Shown here: one piece after another, positions 7,369 to 15,325 of the stretch
Layout: each line of letters opens with the position of its first letter
Numbering within the stretch: the stretch's first letter is position 1
NCBI RefSeq assembly: GCF_001580455.1
Contig: NZ_CP010951.1
Coordinates: 1,178,001-1,242,000, forward strand
Source: Ramlibacter tataouinensis
Lineage (GTDB): Bacteria > Pseudomonadota > Gammaproteobacteria > Burkholderiales > Burkholderiaceae_C
Reading direction: 5' to 3'
Length of the DNA: 64,000 nt
Made by a program: the position numbers and the translations under genes
Notes under the pieces: model-generated
Told to the model about the DNA's origin: nothing
The model's input: the letters and a program-made list of their open reading frames with translations, nothing else
Database searches by the model: none

Positions 7369-8547
7369 CGCGACATCACTCCAAAGCTTGATCGAATCGG
7401 CGAAAGTGCCGGCCTGCTCGCGGATCGGCGCCATCTGGCCGGTGTTCTCCGCGTACTTGAAGGCGGTATAGGGAATCTTGTGCTTGGCCAGCACGTCCTG
7501 CAGCATGGGGCGCTCGAGCAGCGCGGGGTCGCAGAACGAGGGGGCGGCGAACACCACGCCCTCGGCGCCGCGGGTATGGACCTGCTTGACCAGGAACACG
7601 CCCTTTTCCGCGCGCGTGGCGTCGTACTTGGCCGCCGTCGCGGCCGAGTGGTGCAGGAAGGCCTTGGACAGTTCCTCCAGCGGGTTGCCGTCTGCCGGCA
7701 CTTCCTTCAGCAGCCAGCGCGTGACCAACATGAAGTCGTCGTCGACGACGTAGCAGCCGGACATCTCCACCGACTTGATCAGCGCCAGCGGCGGCTGCTC
7801 GCAGAACGAGCCGGTCATCACGACCCGGGCGTTGTCGCGGCGTGCGCGCGGCTCCTTGTCGGTCGCCGCCAGGTATTCGCGGATCAGCTTGGTGTGCTCC
7901 TCGGGCGGCAGCACCATGCCGGCGCGCAGCAGCAGGTAGACCTCGGAGGTCGGTGCCTGCCAGGGCTTCTGGGCGCGATACGCGTACAGCTCGCTCACCG
8001 CGGCGCGGTTGTCGTTGTAGACGCGGATGGAGGCGTTGAGCTCCTCGTCGGTGATGGGCTTGCCGCGCATCTTCCCGAGGTCCTCGCGCAGCGCCTGCAT
8101 CTCGTGGACGTAGAAGTTACCCCCGACGTTGTCGACATAGTTCTGCGGCACGTCGAAGTACTTGACGTACTTGTCCGGGAACATGATCTGCCACATGCCC
8201 GACAGGTTGCGGATCACGTCGCAGATCGAGGGGAACATCATGCCGTCGAGGCAGTCCAGGCGCCCGGTCAGCCCCAGCTCCAGCGTCGAGCGCGGGATGC
8301 GGCAGATGTAGCTCTGGTAGTAGGCGTCGCCCTGGATCACCTCCAGGTTGTCGCCGCCGCCCAGGATGCCCACCGGCAGGAAGCCGGCGGCGTGGACGAT
8401 CTCGCGGGGCACGTAGACGGGCATGTAGCCGATGGCCTTGCGGCCGGGCACGGCCGCCTTCCATTCCTTCACGGCCGTGAAATCGAGGTCTTCGAACAGG
8501 CGCTCGCAGCGCTCGACGATGCGCTGCACGGGGGTCGCGGTGGTCAT
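7306..8547 (-). CDS. bcrC: Benzoyl-CoA reductase subunit C (catalytic)
   Basis: 413 residues from the ATG at 8547, chosen because GAAGGA lies just upstream and the protein then begins MTTATPVQR, close to the family start. HgdB-like fold, partner of BcrB. Cys residues occur in YICRIPR, LDCLDGMMFPSICD, GSFCEQPP and PSFCDPA; some should ligate the [4Fe-4S] cluster. The last 20 codons (ending SAEVSQ) look foreign: their DNA matches a 66-bp repeat found elsewhere in the window, so this subunit has probably gained a repeat-derived C-terminal tail. Length is somewhat above that of the Thauera subunit (about 386), consistent with this. Confidence 0.94.
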   Translation of the reverse strand: MTTATPVQRIVERCERLFEDLDFTAVKEWKAAVPGRKAIGYMPVYVPREIVHAAGFLPVGILGGGDNLEVIQGDAYYQSYICRIPRSTLELGLTGRLDCLDGMMFPSICDVIRNLSGMWQIMFPDKYVKYFDVPQNYVDNVGGNFYVHEMQALREDLGKMRGKPITDEELNASIRVYNDNRAAVSELYAYRAQKPWQAPTSEVYLLLRAGMVLPPEEHTKLIREYLAATDKEPRARRDNARVVMTGSFCEQPPLALIKSVEMSGCYVVDDDFMLVTRWLLKEVPADGNPLEELSKAFLHHSAATAAKYDATRAEKGVFLVKQVHTRGAEGVVFAAPSFCDPALLERPMLQDVLAKHKIPYTAFKYAENTGQMAPIREQAGTFADSIKLWSDVASAARPPEGAPTVARSAEVSQ

Positions 8548-8557
8548 GTGCGTTCCT

Positions 8558-9337
8558 TCATTGATGGGTCCAGGCTGGCGTGCGCTTCGCCAGGAAAGCG
8601 GCGAGTCCCTCGTGCGCGTCATGGGTGCGCATCAGCCAGTCGAGGTAGAGCCGCTCGAGTTCCGCCAGGCGCTCGGGCACCTGGCGCTGCATGACGCCCC
8701 GGGCGCCGACCAGCGCGCACGACAGCGCCGCGGCGCTCTTGGCGAACAGGTGCTGGTCGAACCAGGCCAGGGCGGCGGCGACGGGGTCGTCGGCAACGGC
8801 CTGCACCAGCCCGATCGCCAGCGCCTCCTCGGCACCGACGCTGCGGCCGCTGAGCAGCAGGTCCTCGGCGGTCGGTTGGTTCAACCGGTAGGGCAGCAGG
8901 GCCGAGGCCGCGGGCGCGAACACCCCGAGCTTGATCTCCGGCTGCCCGAACTGCGCGCCCGGCGCGGCCACGATGCGCCCGCAGGCCAGCGCCACTTCCA
9001 GGCCGCCGCCCAGGCACTGGCCCTGCACCGCGGCGATCACCGGCACGGGAAACATCAGCAGGTCCATGATCAGCGCGTGCAGCGAAGTCAGCATCGCCGC
9101 GCAGCGCTCGGGCAGGTGTTCTTCCACGCTGGCCCCGAAACTGAAGTGCGGGCCTTCGGCGTCGAGCACCACGCCGCGCAGCATGCTGTGGCGGCGGTAC
9201 TGCGCCAGGGTGTCGCGCAGCGCGGCGATCATGGCGGCGTCGACCAGGTTGGCCTTGGGCCGCGCCAGCCGCACGCGCAGCAGCGAGTCCTCGCGCTCCA
9301 GCCAGGCCTTCACAGGCGAGGTGGCTTCCATGCTCAT
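8558..9337 (-). CDS. dch: Cyclohexa-1,5-diene-1-carbonyl-CoA hydratase
   Basis: 259 residues, crotonase superfamily, the size of the Thauera enzyme. It adds water to the dienoyl-CoA formed by BcrABCD to give 6-hydroxycyclohex-1-ene-1-carbonyl-CoA. Oxyanion-hole segments are FSFGASVEEH and QGQCLGGGLEVAL, and FGQPEIKLGVF follows in the usual place. The position between oah and bcrC in the same operon supports dch rather than a general enoyl-CoA hydratase. The start at 9337 (MSMEATS) is favoured by GGAGG seven bases upstream, which belongs to a repeat; an internal ATG two codons later is possible. Confidence 0.9.
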   Translation of the reverse strand: MSMEATSPVKAWLEREDSLLRVRLARPKANLVDAAMIAALRDTLAQYRRHSMLRGVVLDAEGPHFSFGASVEEHLPERCAAMLTSLHALIMDLLMFPVPVIAAVQGQCLGGGLEVALACGRIVAAPGAQFGQPEIKLGVFAPAASALLPYRLNQPTAEDLLLSGRSVGAEEALAIGLVQAVADDPVAAALAWFDQHLFAKSAAALSCALVGARGVMQRQVPERLAELERLYLDWLMRTHDAHEGLAAFLAKRTPAWTHQ

Positions 9338-9399
9338 TGGATAACCTCCGCCCTGCGGGCTGCGGTGCCATGAGCCTTCGGAGCGGCCGTGCGTCTCAT
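9334..9399 (-). repeat. 66-bp stop-start linker repeat encoding a 21-residue peptide
   Basis: An ATG overlapping the oah stop (GCATGA) opens a 22-codon frame, MRRTAAPKAHGTAARRAEVI plus Q, whose TGA overlaps the dch ATG (CAATGA). Its 3' end carries GGAGG seven bases before the dch start. Nearly the same peptide and DNA recur at 52714-52779. The unit thus joins two genes by translational coupling. Whether the peptide is made or matters is unknown; a dispersed element that supplies a ribosome site is the simplest reading. Confidence 0.8.
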
Positions 9400-10517
9400 G
9401 CCCCCTGCCCCGGCTGGATCTCGTCGTGCAGCGTGCCGATCCAGCTCTGGCCGGCGGCCAGCTTCTGGCGCAGCTGGATGAAATCGACTTCGCGGTCGTC
9501 CTTGGGGCCGTCGTTGAAGGCGGTGAAGCCCGAGCGCGCCTCGGTCATCATGTTCAGGGCCAGCCAGGCGCGCGAGTTCTCCTTGTTGCGGTTCCAGGCA
9601 TCGAGCTTGGGCTTGCGCAACTCCTCGATCGTCTTGAGCGTGCACTCCGGGAACGTGAGCAGGATCTTGGCGCACAGCGCCTCCACCGCCTCGTCGAGCC
9701 GGGACAAGTCGACGCTGCCCTTGGCCATCAGCGCCTTGCCGGCCTTGGACTCGTCGCCGCTCTTGAAGTCGCCGAAAACGATCCGGCCGTAGTCGTCGAC
9801 GACGCGCTGGACTTCGACCATGGGATTGGCAACGAAGCGCCCGTCGACCTTCAGCGCCGGGACCACCTCGGTGATCATCCCCATGTGATAGGCCTTGTGG
9901 GCCGAGAAGGGTTCGCACAGCACGCAGGCCGCCATGGCCCGCTCCGCCCCGACGATCACCGGCAGGAAGTCGGTCGCCCCGCCGATCGGGGCCGAGCCGT
10001 GCTTGGGGCCGGCCTGGCCGAAGCGCGCCAGATCCTGCGCGATGGTGAAGTCGCAGGCCATCCCGATCTCCTGCCCGCCGCCGATGCGCATGCCGTTGAC
10101 CCGGCAGACCACCGGCTTGTCGGCCGTCAGGATGGTGGTGACCATGTCGTTGAACAGCCGCATGTACTGGCGGTACTCCTGCGGCTGGCCGGCGTAGTAC
10201 TCGGCGTACTCCTTGGTGTTGCCGCCGGTGCAGAAGGCCTTGTCGCCGGCGCCGGTGAACACGATGCAGTTGACGTCGCGCGCGTTCGAGGCGGCGCGGA
10301 ACGCGAGGATCACCGCCTTGACCATGTCGGTCGTGTAGGAGTTGTACTGGGACGGGTTGTCCAGCGTGATCCAGGCGTTGTACAGGCCGGGCACGACGCT
10401 GCCGTCGGGCTTGCGGGCGGGGCGCTTCTCGTAGCGCACGCCGGGGGTGCCGGGCTGCGGCGCCAGGTCGTGGTCCTTGAACTCCAGGGCGGGGTTCAGT
10501 CGGTCAGGGGCATTCAT
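9396..10517 (-). CDS. oah: 6-oxocyclohex-1-ene-1-carbonyl-CoA hydrolase
   Basis: 373 residues, longer than a standard crotonase because of an N-terminal extension, as in Thauera Oah (about 377). It hydrates the double bond and hydrolytically opens the ring of 6-oxocyclohexene-carbonyl-CoA to give 3-hydroxypimelyl-CoA. Crotonase elements include FTGAGDKAFCTGGNTKEYA and MRIGGGQEIGMACDF, then FGQAGPKHGSAPIGGATDFL. The ATG at 10517 follows GAGGAGAC at good spacing. It is 22 bp downstream of had and is joined to dch by the linker repeat. Confidence 0.94.
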   Translation of the reverse strand: MNAPDRLNPALEFKDHDLAPQPGTPGVRYEKRPARKPDGSVVPGLYNAWITLDNPSQYNSYTTDMVKAVILAFRAASNARDVNCIVFTGAGDKAFCTGGNTKEYAEYYAGQPQEYRQYMRLFNDMVTTILTADKPVVCRVNGMRIGGGQEIGMACDFTIAQDLARFGQAGPKHGSAPIGGATDFLPVIVGAERAMAACVLCEPFSAHKAYHMGMITEVVPALKVDGRFVANPMVEVQRVVDDYGRIVFGDFKSGDESKAGKALMAKGSVDLSRLDEAVEALCAKILLTFPECTLKTIEELRKPKLDAWNRNKENSRAWLALNMMTEARSGFTAFNDGPKDDREVDFIQLRQKLAAGQSWIGTLHDEIQPGQGA

Positions 10518-10539
10518 GGTTTGTCTCCTCGGGTGGCTG

Positions 10540-11604
10540 TCAGGGCCGCAGCACGGCGCGGGCGCGGATTTCATGCCGGTGAACGGCGGCAAAGACTTCG
10601 TTGATCCGGGCAAGCGGGTGCTCTTCGACGAAAGGCGCGACCTGCACCTTGCCGCTCTGCACCAGCTCAAGCGCGCCCGGGTACTGCTCGGGCGGGCAGC
10701 CCCAGTTGCCGAGCGCGCGCGCATCGAAGGCCATCAGGTTGGACAGGCGCAGTTCGACGCGGTCCATCGTGAAACCGACCACGCACAGCGTGGCGCCGTG
10801 CACCAGCAGGCTCCAGGCCGACTGCTGGCCCGGCGTGGTGCCCGAGCATTCGAAGATGAACCACTCGGTCGGCCGCAGCCCGTTTTGCTTGGCGAACGCG
10901 CCGACGGCCGCCTTGAGCGCCTTGGCGTCCATGCCGCGGCTGTTGATGGTGTGCGCGGCGCCGTGCCGCGCGATCGCTTCGAGCTTGGCGTCGTCCACGT
11001 CCACGGCCACGACCTTCGCGCCGAAGGCGTTCGCCACCTGGACGCAGTAGCCGCCCACGCCGCCGGCGCCGATCACGACCGCCAGCGATCCGGGCGTGAC
11101 GCCGGCGCGGCGCACCGCCTGGTACGGCGTGGTGAGCGCATCCGCCACCACCGACACCTGCCACAGCGCGAGGCCGGCGCGCCCCAGGGCGTTCTCGTCC
11201 ACCGGGCACAGCCCGCGCGAGGGCACGACGATGTGCGAGGCAAAGCCGCCCTCGATGTCGTTGCCGGGCATCTTCTGGGCGCGGCAGATGGTGCCCAGGC
11301 CGCGCCGGCACAGGTCGCACTCGCCGCACGGCAGGACCGCCGGCACGATCACCGCTTTGCCCATCCAGGACTCGGCGCCGGCGCCGGCGGCGACCACGTG
11401 GCCGCTGACCTCATGGCCCAGGGCCAGGGGCAGCGGCTGGTTGGTCTTCACGCCGTCGTAGTAGTACCCCAGGTCGGTGTGGCAGACCCCGCAGCCTGCC
11501 ACCGAAACGACAACCTCCCCGGCGCCGGGCCGGGCGAGAAAGCCCTGCCGCACCATCGGCTGTTGCGGTGCGGTCATGACCCAGCGGTAGGCATCGATGC
11601 TCAT
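10540..11604 (-). CDS. had: 6-hydroxycyclohex-1-ene-1-carbonyl-CoA dehydrogenase
   Basis: 354 residues, zinc-dependent medium-chain alcohol dehydrogenase. Catalytic zinc site around CGVCHTDLGYYY and GHEVSGHVV; structural zinc site CGECDLCRRGLGTIC; Rossmann motif GAGGVGGYCVQVAN followed by VAVDVDD, whose acidic residue favours NAD+. It oxidises the Dch product to the 6-oxo compound used by Oah. First gene of the had-oah-dch-bcrCBAD-fdx operon, facing korA across a 191-bp divergent region that holds an FNR-like box. Confidence 0.92.
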   Translation of the reverse strand: MSIDAYRWVMTAPQQPMVRQGFLARPGAGEVVVSVAGCGVCHTDLGYYYDGVKTNQPLPLALGHEVSGHVVAAGAGAESWMGKAVIVPAVLPCGECDLCRRGLGTICRAQKMPGNDIEGGFASHIVVPSRGLCPVDENALGRAGLALWQVSVVADALTTPYQAVRRAGVTPGSLAVVIGAGGVGGYCVQVANAFGAKVVAVDVDDAKLEAIARHGAAHTINSRGMDAKALKAAVGAFAKQNGLRPTEWFIFECSGTTPGQQSAWSLLVHGATLCVVGFTMDRVELRLSNLMAFDARALGNWGCPPEQYPGALELVQSGKVQVAPFVEEHPLARINEVFAAVHRHEIRARAVLRP

Positions 11605-11721
11605 CCACTCTCTCCTTTGTCTCCGCGGCGCATGCCGGGCGCGGCTTCCGGGCAGCCATCCGGTAAATCGGTACTGGATTGCTGATTTAACGCATTCTGG
11701 GCACCTGCAAGGGCCCGAACC

Positions 11722-11735
11722 TTGATCTGGTTCAA
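11722..11735. promoter_or_regulatory. FNR-like box between the bcr and kor operons
   Basis: TTGATCTGGTTCAA matches TTGAT-N4-ATCAA with one mismatch. It is embedded in a wider palindrome, ACCTTGA and TCAAGGT. Its centre lies about 67 bp before the korA start and 124 bp before the had start, so it could control one or both operons. The eleven bases TCAAGGTCCGT recur at the FNR-like box upstream of the regulator gene at 39631. Confidence 0.65.
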
Positions 11736-11795
11736 GGTCCGTACGGGGTGCGAGGCGGTTTACTTCAATCCCAGATCACTACGAGGAGACAAGCC

Positions 11796-13559
11796 GTGGA
11801 TGGATCCACATCGATCGAGCTGAAGCAGGCGGCGCACGTCGTGCAACGTGATGTTTCGATTGCCATCGCCGGCAGCGGTGGCAGCGGCGTGATGACCGCG
11901 GGCACCTGGCTGCTCGACGCCGCGGCGCGCGCCGGGCTGTACGGGCTGATGGTGCGCACCAGCGGGCCGCAGATCCGCGGCGGCGAAGCGGCGGCTCTGC
12001 TACGTCTGTCCGGCGCCCAGGTCGAATCGCTCGACGATGCGTTCGACGTGCTGGTCGCGCTGGACTGGCAGAACGTGCACCGTTTTGCGGATGAGATCCC
12101 GCTGCGCGCCACCAGCGTGCTCGTCTGCGATGCGGACGCCGGCGAGGTCCCCGCCGTCTTCCTCGCCAGCGGCGCCCGGGTCGTGGCACTGCCGCTGAAG
12201 AAGATGGCCAAGGCCGCGGGCAGCTGGATCAACATGCTGGCGCTCGGCATTTCGGGCGCCCTGGCCGGCGTGCCGCAAGCGCAGCTCGAAGAAGCCGTCC
12301 GCTCCGGCTGGAAGCGCGACGGGGACGGCCTCGCGGCGAACCTGCGCGCGCTCAACGAGGGCTGCCTGGCCGTGGCCCACCTGGCCGGCAGCCCCCTCAC
12401 AGGCAGCGCTGGTCCCCGGCGCTGGCTGCTGAGCGGAAATGAAGCCGCGGGCTATGGCGCGCTGCGCGGCGGTGTGCGCTTCGTGGCGGCCTACCCGATC
12501 ACGCCTGCTACCGAGATGCTCGAGTGGATGGCGCCGGCACTGGCGCGCACCGGCGGCTGCCTGCTGCAGGCCGAAGACGAGCTCGCCTCGATCAACATGA
12601 TCATCGGCGCGTCTTTCGGCGGCGTGCCCTCGCTCACGGCCACCGCCGGGCCCGGGCTGTCGCTCATGACCGAAGGCATCGGCCTGGCGGTCGCGGCCGA
12701 GGTGCCGATCGTCGTCGTCGACGTGATGCGCGGCGGCCCCTCCACCGGCATCCCCGCCAAGAGCGAGCAGAGCGACCTCTCGTTCGCCGTGGCCGGGCTG
12801 CACGGGGATGCGCCGCGGCTGGTCGTCTCGCCCACCTCGATTTCGGACTGCGCCGCGACGACGCACTGGGCGGTGCAGCTGGCCGAAGCCCTGCAGTGCC
12901 CCGCGCTCGTGCTGTCGGACCAGTTCCTCGGGCAGTCGCAGGCCATCGTGCGCGCGCCCGAGCTGCCCGAGGGTGCCCCGCAGCGCCTGGTCGCACCCGC
13001 CCATGCGCCCGGCTATAAACGGTATGCCAATACCGAAAATGGCGTTTCGCCCATGGCCATCCCCGGCACTCCGGGCGTGACCTACACCGCCGACGGCCTG
13101 GAGCATACCGAAGGGGCGATCCCGAGCAGCCAGGCGGCAGACCACCGCAAGCAGCTCGACAAGCGCCTGCGCAAGCTGACCGGACACGACTACGGCTCGC
13201 GCTGGGCGGACTGCGAAGGCGACGCGCCGCTGGCCGTCATCACCTTCGGCTCGGCCACCGGGCCGGTGCGCGAAGCGGCGCGCCGCGCCGCCGCGCAGGG
13301 GGTCGAGGTGCGCGTGATCGCGCTGCGGCTGCTGATGCCGCTGCAGGCCGCCGCGCTGGACCGCGCGCTCGCAGGCGTGGAGCGCGTCATCGTGGTCGAG
13401 CAGAACCACGGCGCCCAGCTGCTGCACTACCTGCGCGGCGCCTACGACCTGCCCGGCCAGCCTGCTTCCTTCCATCACCCCGGGCCGCTGCCGCTGCGAC
13501 CGGCCGAGATCTGCAATGCGCTCGTCGCCTGGGCGCGCGAAGAGGAGACCCTTGCATGA
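11796..13559 (+). CDS. korA: 2-oxoglutarate:ferredoxin oxidoreductase, fused gamma-alpha subunit
   Basis: 587 residues from a GTG at 11796 that follows GAGGAGAC; no ATG suits the frame better. Residues about 15-190 form the gamma domain (GSGGSGVMTAGTWL, RTSGPQIRGGEAA) and residues about 205-587 the alpha domain (AAYPITPATEMLEWM, then the C-terminal VRVIALRLLMP segment). In Thauera KorAB oxidises 2-oxoglutarate from the citric acid cycle to reduce the ferredoxin that drives benzoyl-CoA reductase. There is no ferredoxin domain in either subunit, matching the two-subunit Kor type. It heads the operon divergent from bcr and overlaps korB. Confidence 0.92.
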   Translation: MDGSTSIELKQAAHVVQRDVSIAIAGSGGSGVMTAGTWLLDAAARAGLYGLMVRTSGPQIRGGEAAALLRLSGAQVESLDDAFDVLVALDWQNVHRFADEIPLRATSVLVCDADAGEVPAVFLASGARVVALPLKKMAKAAGSWINMLALGISGALAGVPQAQLEEAVRSGWKRDGDGLAANLRALNEGCLAVAHLAGSPLTGSAGPRRWLLSGNEAAGYGALRGGVRFVAAYPITPATEMLEWMAPALARTGGCLLQAEDELASINMIIGASFGGVPSLTATAGPGLSLMTEGIGLAVAAEVPIVVVDVMRGGPSTGIPAKSEQSDLSFAVAGLHGDAPRLVVSPTSISDCAATTHWAVQLAEALQCPALVLSDQFLGQSQAIVRAPELPEGAPQRLVAPAHAPGYKRYANTENGVSPMAIPGTPGVTYTADGLEHTEGAIPSSQAADHRKQLDKRLRKLTGHDYGSRWADCEGDAPLAVITFGSATGPVREAARRAAAQGVEVRVIALRLLMPLQAAALDRALAGVERVIVVEQNHGAQLLHYLRGAYDLPGQPASFHHPGPLPLRPAEICNALVAWAREEETLA

Positions 13560-14407
13560 ACGACATGTGCCAGCCGCCGGGCCTCGCGCCCGAAACCTTC
13601 GGAGCCCAGCACTACAAGTCCGACTACAAGCCGATCTGGTGTCCCGGCTGCGGCGACTACACGGTGCTGGCGGCGATCACCAAGGCGCTCGCCACCGTGC
13701 AGAAGCCGCCGCACGAGGTCGCGGTGGTGTCGGGCATCGGCTGCTCCTCGCGCATCCCGGCCTACACCTCCTGCTACGGCTTCCACGGCGTGCATGGCCG
13801 CGCCCTGGCCGCCGGCACCGGGCTCAAGGTGGCCCGGCCGGACCTCACCGTGCTGGTGGCCAGCGGTGACGGCGACGGCTATTCGATCGGCGGCAATCAC
13901 TTCCTGCATGCCTGCCGCCGCAACGTGGACCTGACCTACATCGTGATGGACAACCACGTCTACGGCATGACCAAGGGCCAGCCTTCGCCGACGACCGAAC
14001 CCGACTGGGACAGCAAGCTCTCGCCCGGCGGCACCGGGGTGCGCTCGTTCCACCCGCTGGTGATCGCGCTCGCCTCCGGCGCCAACTTCGTCGCGCGCGC
14101 CTTCTCCGGCGACCAGCAAGGGACCGCCGAGATCATCGCCCAGGGCATCCGGCATCCCGGCTTCTCCTTCATCGAGATCCTCAGCCCCTGCGTGACCTTC
14201 CGGCCGGAACAGCGCGACTGGCGCAACCTGGTCCACCCGGCGTCGGTACAGCCCACCGACGACCCCGCCCGCGCCGCCAAGCGCATCATGACCGACGACG
14301 GCTTCAACATCGGCGTGCTCTACGCCGGCCATCGCGCGCCGTACGCCGGCGGGCCGTCGCCGGCAAGCGCGGACATGGCCGCACTCGAAGCGGAGTTCGC
14401 GGTATGA
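13556..14407 (+). CDS. korB: 2-oxoglutarate:ferredoxin oxidoreductase beta subunit
   Basis: 283 residues. Thiamine-diphosphate subunit: CPGCGDYTVL near residue 29, a further Cys in SGIGCSSR, and the TPP motif beginning GDGDGYSIGGNH and ending MDNHVYGMTKGQ. Cysteines fit one [4Fe-4S] cluster. Substrate choice (2-oxoglutarate versus other 2-oxoacids) is inferred from pairing with the bcr operon and from the separate Pad enzyme downstream. Overlaps korA and the next gene by ATGA. Confidence 0.92.
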   Translation: MNDMCQPPGLAPETFGAQHYKSDYKPIWCPGCGDYTVLAAITKALATVQKPPHEVAVVSGIGCSSRIPAYTSCYGFHGVHGRALAAGTGLKVARPDLTVLVASGDGDGYSIGGNHFLHACRRNVDLTYIVMDNHVYGMTKGQPSPTTEPDWDSKLSPGGTGVRSFHPLVIALASGANFVARAFSGDQQGTAEIIAQGIRHPGFSFIEILSPCVTFRPEQRDWRNLVHPASVQPTDDPARAAKRIMTDDGFNIGVLYAGHRAPYAGGPSPASADMAALEAEFAV

Positions 14408-14910
14408 AGCGGGCCTTGCACGCCAACTTGCCGACGGTCGAGGACCTGCTGGTCCAGGCCCACGCGCTGGAGAGCGAAGCGGCCCAGCGCTACCTCGAGT
14501 TCGCCGAGATCATGGAGAGCCACAACAACGGCGAGGTGGCGCAGATGTTCCGCGCGATCGCCGCCCAGGAAGCCGAGCATGCCGAACACATCCGGCTTCG
14601 CATCCATGGGCGCGGGGCGCTGCCGCCGCGCGAGCGGCGCACCCCGGCGGTAGCCGAGCTGGAGCAGGCCCACTACCTGATGCAGCCCTGGCATGTGCTG
14701 CAGATCGCGATCCAGGCGGAACGCCGCGCCTACGACTTCTACGCTTCCGTCGCCCAGGTCAGTGGCTGCGACGAATTGCGCAAGACGGCGACCCAGCTGC
14801 AGGCCGAAGAACAGCAGCACATCGCCATGCTGGAGCAATGGCTGGCGCGCGTGCCGGTTCCGGCGACCGGCTGGGACGACGACCCCGATCCACCCCGCTA
14901 CACCGATTAG
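14404..14910 (+). CDS. Rubrerythrin-like ferritin-fold diiron protein
   Basis: 168 residues, four-helix-bundle ferritin-like protein. Diiron ligands are expected from the glutamates in ESEAAQRY, the EAEHAEHI pair, QAERRAYDFY and AEEQQHIAML. No rubredoxin CxxC domain follows, so it is the short, rubredoxin-less kind. Such proteins reduce peroxide or handle reactive oxygen. Overlap with korB suggests it protects the oxygen-sensitive Kor and Bcr enzymes; this role is inferred. Confidence 0.8.
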   Translation: MKRALHANLPTVEDLLVQAHALESEAAQRYLEFAEIMESHNNGEVAQMFRAIAAQEAEHAEHIRLRIHGRGALPPRERRTPAVAELEQAHYLMQPWHVLQIAIQAERRAYDFYASVAQVSGCDELRKTATQLQAEEQQHIAMLEQWLARVPVPATGWDDDPDPPRYTD

Positions 14911-14923
14911 GGACCGAACGCCC

Positions 14924-15325
14924 ATGAACGTTCTGCTTCTTCCCGAAGGCTGGGCCGCGCCGCAAGGCTATTCCAACGGCGTCGAAGTCGCCGCCGGCCG
15001 CATCGTGTTCCTCGCCGGCCAGGTCGGCTGGGATGCGCAGCAGCGCTTCCACTCCACCGAGCTCGCGCCGCAGTTCGAGCAGGCGCTGGACAACATCCTG
15101 GCGGTGCTGGCGCAGGCCGGCGGGCGTCCCGAGCACATCTGCCGCGTGACCGCGTTCTGCATCGACAAGCCCGCCTACATGGCGGCCCGCCGCGAGCTCG
15201 GCCGGATCTGGCGCGAGCGCATGGGACGCCACTACCCGGCCATGAGCATGATCTTCGTGGCCGACCTGCTGGACCACCCCGCGAAGATCGAGCTGGAGGC
15301 CACCGCCGTACTGCCATGCTCGTAG
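14924..15325 (+). CDS. RidA family protein
   Basis: 133 residues, YjgF/YER057c/UK114 fold. The body VFLAGQVGWDAQ, then RVTAFCIDKPAYM and a C-terminal KIELEATAVLP strand, fits the family; the usual Arg of the imine-hydrolysing site (CxxRV in RidA proper) is here within HICRVTAFC, so an enamine/imine deaminase activity is possible. Other RidA subgroups sit in aromatic pathways and act as hydratases or hydrolases. The end overlaps the next gene by ten bases, so it is part of the kor-pad operon. The true substrate is unknown. Confidence 0.82.
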   Translation: MNVLLLPEGWAAPQGYSNGVEVAAGRIVFLAGQVGWDAQQRFHSTELAPQFEQALDNILAVLAQAGGRPEHICRVTAFCIDKPAYMAARRELGRIWRERMGRHYPAMSMIFVADLLDHPAKIELEATAVLPCS

